A stretch of DNA of 64,000 bases, from assembly GCF_040545335.1 (NCBI RefSeq), contig NZ_JBEPLU010000001.1, positions 496,001 through 560,000 on the forward strand, in the 5' to 3' direction. A program made the position numbers and the translations under genes. Shown here one piece after another: positions 7,195-16,546 of the stretch. Positions within the stretch are counted from its first letter, which is position 1. Each line of letters opens with the position of its first letter. This DNA comes from Phenylobacterium koreense (GTDB taxonomy: Bacteria; Pseudomonadota; Alphaproteobacteria; Caulobacterales; Caulobacteraceae). Below the pieces are notes generated by a model. It saw only the letters and a list, made by a program, of their open reading frames with translations. It made no database searches and was not told the origin of the DNA.

Positions 7195-7827
7195 CTATTC
7201 TTCGGCCTGGCGGGTCCGCGAGAGGCTGGGGGCGCCGCTGAAATCCATGACGCACATGGTCGAGTAATCCCGATGGCCGCCGCAGCCTATGCCCACGACC
7301 TCGAAGCTGGCGTGGAAGATGTTCCGCCGGTGTCCGCGACTCGGCACGCCGCTGTCGATGATGAGCTCGCGCACCACGTCGGCGGGGGTCGCCGGCCCAT
7401 AGGCGATGTTTTCGGCGGCGATGGCTTCCGCGGCGCCATGGCGGCGCAGCCGGTTATAGAAGCGCTCGCCGTTGACGCCGCTGTGGCCGACAAGTCCGGC
7501 CGGTCCCTGCAGCGCCACATGTTCGAAGGCGGCGCCGGCGAGCACGTCGTCGGCCTTCAGCGGCGGGAGGGGTTCCTGGCGCTGCAACTGGTCGACGGCC
7601 TCGAGGAAGGCCTCATGATCATAGGGCTGGCCGCCGGCCTCCAGGGCCCGCTCCCAGGCGGTGACCGGCTCGCTCAGCAGCCGGCGGGCGTATTCCTGGG
7701 GATAGGCGCGAGCGAAGTTGACTTCCGCCAGCACCGCATCTTCCATCGGCCCGCCAAACGCCGCCCCGCCCATCGCGAGCGCGAAGGCCGGAGCACAGAG
7801 CCACGCATGTATAGAACGCAGGTTCAA
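7195..7827 (-). CDS. CAP-domain (SCP-like) secreted protein, second copy
   Basis: 210 residues with a signal peptide (cleavage near AAFG, residue 25). The CAP signatures are AEVNFARAYPQEYARRLL, AAFEHVALQG, AAENIAYGPATPADVV, IDSGVPSRGHRRNIFHASFEVVGIGCG and STMCVMDFSG. It is clearly a paralogue of the protein at 4542-5132; the pair brackets the two PEP-CTERM genes. The start appears to be TTG at 7827, since the first in-frame ATG would cut the signal peptide; GGTGAG lies just upstream. The 169 bases between it and the divergent gene at 7997 are AT-rich and should hold both promoters. Confidence 0.75.
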   Translation of the reverse strand: MNLRSIHAWLCAPAFALAMGGAAFGGPMEDAVLAEVNFARAYPQEYARRLLSEPVTAWERALEAGGQPYDHEAFLEAVDQLQRQEPLPPLKADDVLAGAAFEHVALQGPAGLVGHSGVNGERFYNRLRRHGAAEAIAAENIAYGPATPADVVRELIIDSGVPSRGHRRNIFHASFEVVGIGCGGHRDYSTMCVMDFSGAPSLSRTRQAEE

Positions 7828-7996
7828 CTTGGCTACTCACCCTACATCGGACGAGCCCACCTTGCCGCGACGCCGTATATACGTCTTTAAACTTGATGGT
7901 TTATTTCCTTGGTTACTCTCGCATTAACCATCATTACATAATTCTCGGAAAGTATTAGGGCGCGACCTGGGCCCATTCGGCGACGATTTTGAAACT

Positions 7997-8743
7997 ATGA
8001 CTCCCCGCTTCCTCTCCTTGTTGATTGGCGCCGTGCTGCTGGCCGGCTGCGACCAGGTCGCCGACACGACATTCGAGCACCGGCTGCGCGCCTATCTGCT
8101 CGACCACCCCGAGGTCATTCGGGAAGCGGCGATCAAGCTAAAAGAAAAAAAGGCGCGGGAGGTTCCCGAGACTATCGCGCGTCATCAGGAACAGCTTGAG
8201 CATGATCCCAGGGATTTCGTCGCCAATCCCGGCGGCAATATCACAGTCGTGCAGTTCTTCGACTATCGTTGTCCTTACTCGCGCGCGGCTGCGCCACAAA
8301 TACTGAAGCTCATCCGGGAAAGACCTGACATCCGGGTCGTCTTCAAGCCCTACCCGCTGCTCGGCAGCACCTCCGACTGGGCCGCGCGGATGTCGCTCAC
8401 CCCGCAGGCCAAGGCCAAGGGGCTGCAGGTGTACCAGGCGCTGATGAGCTCGCGCGACCTGAACCAGGATCGGATCGACCAGGCCCTGCGCAGCGTCGGC
8501 GTCGATCCGGTCGCGGCCAGGCGGGCGGCCAGCGATCCCACGGTCGATCAGCAGATTCGCGACGCCCGCGCCCTGGCGGCCGGCATCAACATCACCGGAA
8601 CGCCGACCTTCGTGGTCGGCGACCAGATGATCGCCGGCGCGGACATGGAGCGGCTGTCGAGCGCCATGACCCGCACGCTGAGCAGTCACTACAGCAGCGT
8701 CGGCGCGCCGCTGACCTCGCCCGCGCCGTTCGGCACCCATTAG
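7997..8743 (+). CDS. DsbA-family lipoprotein with monothiol CPYS active site
   Basis: 248 residues. The signal peptide ends in a lipobox (LLAGC, Cys18). After a charged helical region comes a thioredoxin fold of the DsbA type: VVQFFDYRCPYSRAAAPQI, with Cys92 and Ser95 at the active site, a helical insertion, and the cis-proline loop GTPTFVVG (Pro203). Usual DsbA proteins have CxxC; here the resolving cysteine is serine. Such a protein cannot make a disulfide within its own active site, so it may isomerise, reduce via mixed disulfides, or act as a holdase. The stop codon TAG is the first three bases of a repeated hairpin element. Confidence 0.8.
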   Translation: MTPRFLSLLIGAVLLAGCDQVADTTFEHRLRAYLLDHPEVIREAAIKLKEKKAREVPETIARHQEQLEHDPRDFVANPGGNITVVQFFDYRCPYSRAAAPQILKLIRERPDIRVVFKPYPLLGSTSDWAARMSLTPQAKAKGLQVYQALMSSRDLNQDRIDQALRSVGVDPVAARRAASDPTVDQQIRDARALAAGINITGTPTFVVGDQMIAGADMERLSSAMTRTLSSHYSSVGAPLTSPAPFGTH

Positions 8744-8848
8744 AGCGCGTTGGGCGAAAGCGTGCGGCTTCGCCCTGAACGCGCTCCAACATTAAGAAAG
8801 TAGAGCCTTTTTCAACGGGCTGGATGACGTCATCCAGCCCTGAAGGCT

Positions 8849-8851
<3 letters not shown>
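8741..8851. repeat. Hairpin-rich intergenic repeat, copy A
   Basis: A 111-base element bounded by TAGAGC (8741-8746) and GCTCTA (8846-8851). The first arm is a long stem: GAGCGCGTT (8743-8751) pairs with AACGCGCTC (8778-8786), with GGGCGAA/TTCGCCC inside. The second arm runs from TAGAGCCTT (8801) to AAGGCTCTA (8851) and contains a perfect 24-base palindrome (8817-8840). The core TTTTTCAACGG (8808-8818) is shared with copy B at 35785-35884. The ends supply the TAG stop of the DsbA-like gene and, on the other strand, the TAG stop of the metH C-half. Confidence 0.8.
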
Positions 8852-11508
<2,657 letters not shown>

Positions 11509-11512
<4 letters not shown>

Positions 11513-12501
11513 TGGGTCTCCGCGGCGCGCGCCTCTGCGAGCGCGATCTGGCCGTGCAGGAAGTCGACGAAACTGACCCCATAGGCGGCCAGCGCCTTGG
11601 GATAGAGCGAGGCCTTGGTCAGGCCCGGCAGGGTGTTGATCTCGAGGAACACCACGCCCGTCTCGGTGACGATGAAATCGGCGCGGGAATAGCCGCTGGC
11701 GCCCACCGCACGGTGCGCCTTCAGCGCGGCCTCCTGGATCGCGGCGTTGACCTCGTCGCCGAAGCGGGCCGGGCAGATCTCCTGGGTGCCGGACGCGAGA
11801 TACTTGCTGGCATAGTCGAAGGCGCCGTCGGCGGGCACGATCTCGACCGGCGGCAGGGCCACGAGATGATCGCCCTCCTCCAGCACGCCGCAGGTCGCTT
11901 CGGCGCCGGTGACGAACGGCTCGACGAGATAGGCCTCGCGGGCAGCCGCTTCGGCGAGCGCGGCGAGGTCGGCGGCGGTGCTGACGAAAATCAGGCCGTA
12001 GCTCGACCCTTCGGCGATCGGCTTGGCGACGAGCTTGCCGTGCAGGGCTAGGCCTTCGGCGGCGCTTTCGACCGAAACCTGGCTGGGGACGCTGACGCCC
12101 AGCTCGGCGAGCTTGGCCTTGGTCGCGGCCTTGTCGAAGGCCAGGCGGCTGGCCGCCGCGCCGGAGCCGGTGAAGGCTACGCCGCGGGCCTCGCAGAGGG
12201 CGGCGAGCTCGCCGTTCTCCGCCGGGCCGCCATGCAGCGACAGGACCAGCACGCGGCCTTCGGCCTTGGCCCGATCGAGGGCGTCCTCGATGGAGCCGAT
12301 CACCTCGCCGCCGGCCTTGAAGTCCAGCTCGAAGGGCCGCTGGTGCGCGGCCAGGGCCGCGTGGTCGGCCGCCTGGACCTGACCGTCGGGCCCCCAGAAC
12401 CAGAGGTCGGCATCGGGCAGGGCCGCCGAGACGGCCTGGGCGCTGGCGACCGCGACGAGACGCTCGCGGTTGGTTCCGCCAAATAGGATCGTGGGCTTCA
12501 T
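11509..12501 (-). CDS. D-alanine-D-alanine ligase-like ATP-grasp protein
   Basis: 330 residues with the Ddl layout: an N-terminal FGGTNRER loop in place of the usual GGxSx[29 protein letters not shown], the ATP-grasp part ([33 protein letters not shown]) and the C-terminal metal/substrate segment [20 protein letters not shown]. All main ATP-grasp elements are present, so it should be active. It sits between the two halves of metH, 29 bases after the N-half and overlapping the C-half start by ATGA. Its substrate may be D-Ala or another amino acid pair; nothing in sequence decides this. No ribosome site is obvious upstream. Confidence 0.85.
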
Positions 12502-12530
12502 GTGACTGCGCTTACTGCCAGAAGGGTCGC

Positions 12531-13592
12531 CTAGGCCAGTTCGAAGGGTTCGAGACCGGCGAGGCGCATGGCCTTCGGCCGCTCAGGGACCCCGCGAGGC
12601 TTAACGCCGGCGACCTCTTCGGCCACGTGACGGATGTGGTCTGGCGTTGTGCCGCAGCAGCCTCCGAGGATGTTCACCAGGCCCTGCTCGGCCCACTCGT
12701 GAAGCTGGTGGCCGGTCTGGTGCGGCTGCTCGTCGTACTCGCCCATGGCGTTGGGCAGGCCAGCGTTCGGATAGGCCGAAACCAGGGTGTCGGCGACCCG
12801 CGCCAACTCGGCGATGTGCGGCCGCATCAGCTCTGCGCCCAGAGCGCAGTTCAGGCCGACGGCGAACGGCCTGGCGTGCTTCACCGAGTTCCAAAACGCC
12901 TCGACGGTCTGGCCCGACAGGGTGCGGCCGGAGCGGTCGGTGATGGTGCCGGAAATCCAGATCGGCAGCGGCTCGTAGCCCTCGTCCTCGAGGTCGAGGA
13001 TCGCCTTGATCGCCGCCTTGCAGTTCAGCGTGTCGGTGATGGTCTCGATCAGATAGAGGTCCACCCCGCCCTCGTGCAGCGCGATCATCTGCTCGCGATA
13101 GGCCTTGTAGACCTCCTCGAAGGTCACCAGGCGCGCGCCCGGATCGTTCACATCCGAGGACATGGACAGCATCTTGTTCAGCGGACCAACGGAGCCGGCG
13201 ACGAAACGCGGCTTATGCGGCTCCTTGGCGGTCCAGGCGTCGGCGACCTTGCGGGCGATCTGCGCGCCCTGGAAGTTGATGTCGTAGACGGCCTCGCCGC
13301 ACTCGTACTCGGCCTGGGCGATGGTGGTGGCCGAGAAGGTGTTGGTCTCGGAGATGTCGGCGCCGGCCGCGTAATACTGGTCATGCAGGTCGGCGATGAC
13401 GTCCGGCCGCGTGATGCAGAGCAGGTCGTTGTTGCCCTTGAGTTCCAGATTGTGGTGGGCAAAGCGCTCGCCGCGATAGTCGGCCTCGGCCAGGCCGCGC
13501 TTCTGGATCATCACGCCCCAGGAGCCGTCGAGGATGAGGATGCGCTCCTTGGCGATGGCCTTGAGCGCGGCGATGCGTTCCTGGCGGGTCAT
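12531..13592 (-). CDS. metH: Methionine synthase, homocysteine-binding N-terminal half
   Basis: 353 residues forming only the homocysteine S-methyltransferase domain of MetH. It reads ILILDGSWGVMIQ near the start and ISETNTFSATTIAQAEY, and has the three zinc cysteines Cys249 (GLNCALG) and Cys312/Cys313 (GGCCGTTPDHI). Zinc activates the homocysteine thiol for attack on methylcobalamin carried by the partner protein at 8849-11512. The start ATG overlaps the stop of the metallo-beta-lactamase gene by ATGA. The separation of this domain into its own gene is known in several Alphaproteobacteria; here an extra gene lies between the halves. Confidence 0.93.
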   Translation of the reverse strand: MTRQERIAALKAIAKERILILDGSWGVMIQKRGLAEADYRGERFAHHNLELKGNNDLLCITRPDVIADLHDQYYAAGADISETNTFSATTIAQAEYECGEAVYDINFQGAQIARKVADAWTAKEPHKPRFVAGSVGPLNKMLSMSSDVNDPGARLVTFEEVYKAYREQMIALHEGGVDLYLIETITDTLNCKAAIKAILDLEDEGYEPLPIWISGTITDRSGRTLSGQTVEAFWNSVKHARPFAVGLNCALGAELMRPHIAELARVADTLVSAYPNAGLPNAMGEYDEQPHQTGHQLHEWAEQGLVNILGGCCGTTPDHIRHVAEEVAGVKPRGVPERPKAMRLAGLEPFELA

Positions 13593-14449
13593 TTCGCGGC
13601 TTTCTGTTGCTTGGCGAGGGCCTGGCGGAAGGCCTGCTCGCTTGCGGCTACGGTCTTCTGCAGCGCACTGGGGTCTATAAAGGGGTTCGGGCCGCCGGCC
13701 GCCAGCCTGGCGCGCTTTTCGACCAGGCCGAACTGCTCGGCGTGAGGTGCGAGAAAGACGTCGCCATTCAGGCTGCGAAGCCGTTGGAAGGTCTTCTCGT
13801 AATCGGCGACGATGCCCGGGTATTGCGGGCCCTTGGCCTTGGAGGCCAGGCGGTTGGCCGCGACCGAGGTGCTGCAATAGAGCACGGCCTGGTGAGCCTC
13901 GCCCTTGATGGTCACCGGGAAGGTCCAGGTGGTGCAGCCGGCCGTGTGCCCGGGCGTCACGTGAGCGGTGAGCGTCGCCCCGCCCAGAGTGACGGTGTCG
14001 CCGTCGTTCAGCACCCGGTCGACCTTCACCGGAGCGAAGTCGAAGGCCTCCACGTCTTCGGAGCCGATGTACTTGCCGCTCTCCAGCGCCTGGCGGTCGC
14101 CGGCCGAGGCGGCGAACTGAGCCCCAGTGTCGGCCTTCAGTTCGGCCAGGCCGCCGGTGTGGTCGAAGTGGGCGTGGGTGTTGAGAAGCACCTTCACGTC
14201 GGAAAGCTTGAAGCCCAGCTTGGCGATGCTCGCCTCGATAGGCTTGGCGCTCGTCGGCATGGCGCCGTCGATCAGGATGTGTCCCTGCGGCGTCGTGATC
14301 AGGAACACCGAAATGCCCTCGGTCCCGACGTAATAGAGGTTGTCGGCGATCTGGAACGGCTCGGTCGGCGCGGTCCAGGAGGCGGGCATCTGCGCCTGAG
14401 CCGCCGAGGCGCAGGCCAACAGGCCGAGAGCGAGAACCAGCCGCTTCAT
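13589..14449 (-). CDS. Subclass B3-like metallo-beta-lactamase
   Basis: 286 residues with a signal peptide (MKRLVLALGLLACASAAQA), so it acts in the periplasm. Zinc ligands are visible: His92, His94, Asp96, His97 in NTHAHFDHTGG, His168 in TPGHTAGCTTW and His236 in FLAPHAEQF. The spacing, the PQYPGIVADYEKTF segment and the HxxxF ending fit subclass B3, as in the Caulobacter enzyme CAU-1. The start at 14449 overlaps the metF stop by ATGA and its own stop overlaps metH, so it is a built-in part of the methionine operon. Actual beta-lactam hydrolysis is probable but not proven; other hydrolase roles are possible. Confidence 0.88.
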   Translation of the reverse strand: MKRLVLALGLLACASAAQAQMPASWTAPTEPFQIADNLYYVGTEGISVFLITTPQGHILIDGAMPTSAKPIEASIAKLGFKLSDVKVLLNTHAHFDHTGGLAELKADTGAQFAASAGDRQALESGKYIGSEDVEAFDFAPVKVDRVLNDGDTVTLGGATLTAHVTPGHTAGCTTWTFPVTIKGEAHQAVLYCSTSVAANRLASKAKGPQYPGIVADYEKTFQRLRSLNGDVFLAPHAEQFGLVEKRARLAAGGPNPFIDPSALQKTVAASEQAFRQALAKQQKAAK

Positions 14450-15381
14450 GCCGCCGCCTCGATGGCCGGCGGGGCGCCGTTCTCGCGGACGCCGAGGACA
14501 CGGCAGATCGCGTAGACGAGGTCGGCGCGGTTGAGGGTGTAGAAGTGGAAGTCGGAATAGCCTTCCTCGGCCAGGCGCACGCACATCTCGGCCGCCACCG
14601 ATGCGGCGATCAGCTTGCGGGTCTCCGGATCGCTGTCGAGGCCTTCGAACAGGTTGGTCAGCCAGCCTGGGATGGCGACGCCGATCCGTTTGGCCATGTT
14701 GCTCAGGCCTTCGACGCTGCTGACCGGCATGATGCCGGGGATGATCGGGATGGTCACGCCGGCCTTGCGGACGCGCTCGATGAAACGCAGGTAACCGTCG
14801 ATATCGAAAAAGAAATTCGTGATCGCGCGGGTCGCGCCGGCGTCGACCTTGGCCTTCAGCACATCGATGTCGTGTTCGAGCGAGGGGCTCTCCGGATGGA
14901 CCTGGGGATAGACCCCGACGCTGACCTCGAAGGGCGCGATGGCGCGGATGCCGGCGGTCAGCTCCGTGGCGTTCTGATAGCCATCGGCGCGGGGAACATA
15001 GGTCCCACCGAGCGAACCGGGCGGATCGCCGCGCAGGGCCACGATGTGACGGATGCCGGCGTCCCAATAGGCCTGGATCACCTCGTCCACCTCAGCGCGC
15101 GAGGCTTCGACACAGGTGAGGTGAGCGGCAGGTTTCAGGTTGGTTTCCTGCAGCATCCTGACGACCGTCCGGTGGGTGCGGTCGCGCGTCGAGCCGCCGG
15201 CGCCATAGGTCACCGAGACGAAGGCCGGATTCAGCGGCTCAAGGCGGCGGATCGCCTCCCACAGGCCCTCCTCGCTCTTGGGTCCCTTGGGCGGCGAGAA
15301 CTCGAAGGAGATCGACGGGCGCGTGGCCAGCCCGGCTCCGGCCCGGGCGATCGGGCCCAGCGCGGTTTCTTGGGGGCTCAT
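14446..15381 (-). CDS. metF: Methylenetetrahydrofolate reductase
   Basis: 311 residues with the MetF TIM barrel: SISFEFSPPKGPKSEE with the catalytic Glu near the start, FVSVTYGAGGSTRDRT, LTCVEASRAEVDEV, HIVALRGDPPG, FSVGVYPQVHPE-type motif and FFFDIDGYLRFI. It reduces 5,10-methylenetetrahydrofolate with FAD to the 5-methyl form used by the MetH proteins encoded downstream. The start overlaps the sahR stop (ATGA) and the stop overlaps the next start in the same way, so the first four genes are translationally coupled. Confidence 0.95.
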   Translation of the reverse strand: MSPQETALGPIARAGAGLATRPSISFEFSPPKGPKSEEGLWEAIRRLEPLNPAFVSVTYGAGGSTRDRTHRTVVRMLQETNLKPAAHLTCVEASRAEVDEVIQAYWDAGIRHIVALRGDPPGSLGGTYVPRADGYQNATELTAGIRAIAPFEVSVGVYPQVHPESPSLEHDIDVLKAKVDAGATRAITNFFFDIDGYLRFIERVRKAGVTIPIIPGIMPVSSVEGLSNMAKRIGVAIPGWLTNLFEGLDSDPETRKLIAASVAAEMCVRLAEEGYSDFHFYTLNRADLVYAICRVLGVRENGAPPAIEAAA

Positions 15382-16349
15382 GCGACGTTCCTTTGCGGCA
15401 TGCGGGCGCGCTCGGCGACCCAGATCTTCACGGTGAGGCCCTCCTGCCGGGCCGGCGGCAAGGCGGTCACGCGGATGTCCGAAAGACCGGCCTCGCCCAA
15501 CCAGCGGGCCATCTCGGTCTCGGAGAACCCGAGGCGGCGGTGCTGGTGTTGTTCGCGCAGGAACTCAAGGGCGTGGGGGGCGAAATCCACGATCAGCAGG
15601 CGTCCGCCCTCGGCCACCAGCCGCGCGGCCTCGCGCACGGCCGCGGCGGGGTCGGCCAGGTAGTGCAGAACCTGGTGGACGACGACGAGGTCGGCGCTCT
15701 GGCCCGGCAGGCGAGTGCCGAAGATGTCGCCATGGCGCAGCTCACAGCGCTCCAGGCCAGCCTCGGCCACATGGTTACGCGCGATGTTCAGCATCTGCTG
15801 CGAAAGATCGAGACCGACGGCCGTCTCCGCCTGCGGGCCGAGCAGGGTCAGCATGCGGCCGGTGCCCGAGCCGAGATCGACCAGCTTCTTGAAAGGCCCA
15901 ACCCCGGCGGCATCGAGGATCGCGGCCTCGACGGCGGTCTCGGAGACGTAGAGCGAGCGGATCTCGTCCCAGCGGGCGGCGTTGCGGGCGAAATACTCGC
16001 CAGCCTCGGCCGAGCGCTCTCCCCTCACCGCCTGCAGGCGTTCAGCGTCGCGGGCGAAGACGGCGTCGTTCGGGTCGATGAGCTTGAGGGTCTCGTCGGC
16101 GAGATGACGCGCATCGCCGGTGGTGACGAGGCGATAGAAAACCCAGGCGCCATCGGGAAACCGCTCGACCAGGCCGGCCTCAGCCAGCAGCTTCAGATGT
16201 CGAGAAACCCGCGGCTGGCTCTGGTCCAGTACGCGGCAGAGCTCGAGCACGGCGAGTTCCTCGCGAGACAGGAGGCCCAGAATACGCAGGCGGGTCGGCT
16301 CGCCCGCCGCGCGCAAAACCTCGACCGCCTGTCCCGTGGAGAGAGTCAT
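15378..16349 (-). CDS. sahR: SahR-like ArsR regulator with methyltransferase-like sensor domain
   Basis: 323 residues. Residues 1-90 are an ArsR winged helix (AAGEPTRLRILGLL, LCRVLDQSQPRVSRHLKLLAEAGLV). Residues 115-310 are a class I methyltransferase-like domain with motif I at 157-164 (VDLGSGTG) and Asp181 for ribose binding. ArsR proteins fused to such a domain and linked to metF/metH are the SahR family, established repressors of methionine-cycle genes that release DNA when S-adenosylhomocysteine rises. It heads the operon and should regulate itself through the palindrome at 16355-16372. The ATG at 16349 is preferred; a GTG at 16355 lies inside the operator. No ribosome site is present. 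Confidence 0.9.
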   Translation of the reverse strand: MTLSTGQAVEVLRAAGEPTRLRILGLLSREELAVLELCRVLDQSQPRVSRHLKLLAEAGLVERFPDGAWVFYRLVTTGDARHLADETLKLIDPNDAVFARDAERLQAVRGERSAEAGEYFARNAARWDEIRSLYVSETAVEAAILDAAGVGPFKKLVDLGSGTGRMLTLLGPQAETAVGLDLSQQMLNIARNHVAEAGLERCELRHGDIFGTRLPGQSADLVVVHQVLHYLADPAAAVREAARLVAEGGRLLIVDFAPHALEFLREQHQHRRLGFSETEMARWLGEAGLSDIRVTALPPARQEGLTVKIWVAERARMPQRNVA

Positions 16350-16354
16350 GAGCA

Positions 16355-16384
16355 CATAAAGATATCTTTATGTCTTTATGTCAA
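16355..16384 (-). promoter_or_regulatory. sahR operon promoter with palindromic operator
   Basis: Positions 16355-16372 form a perfect 18-base palindrome, CATAAAGATATCTTTATG, and a further half-site TCTTTATG follows at 16373-16380. On the minus strand TTGACA (16384-16379) is a consensus -35, and 17 bases later CTTTAT (16361-16356) is a weak -10 inside the palindrome. This predicts transcription starting at or next to the ATG at 16349, meaning a leaderless message. A repressor on the palindrome would block the -10. Confidence 0.8.
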
Positions 16385-16510
16385 GCTGACAGCATCGCGC
16401 TCGGAGAGCCCTTATAGCACGGCGTGAGCGGCGGTGCGCGGAGGTCCGCGGCCTCTTCTCCTAGGCGAAGCGAACTCACCCCCGCCCCTGCGTTGACTCC
16501 AGTTTATGCA

Positions 16511-16529
16511 TATGCGAGTGACTCGCATT
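16511..16529. promoter_or_regulatory. Fur-like box upstream of the TonB receptor
   Basis: ATGCGAGT (16512-16519) and ACTCGCAT (16521-16528) are perfect inverted arms around one base, resembling the TGCGAAT-type iron boxes seen before alphaproteobacterial TonB receptor genes. It lies 18 bases from the ATG at 16547. TTGACT at 16493-16498 could be the -35 element. Iron control is inference. Confidence 0.6.
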
Positions 16530-16546
16530 ATTAGAAGGGGTGGTGA

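Noticed and set aside
12531..14501. A longer 656-residue version of the metH N-half
   Set aside because: The first ~300 residues are the beta-lactamase gene read out of frame; the real start is the ATG at 13592.
13589..15067. A longer 492-residue version of the metallo-beta-lactamase
   Set aside because: The extra N-terminal part is metF read in another frame. The signal peptide beginning at 14449 and its ATGA overlap mark the true start.
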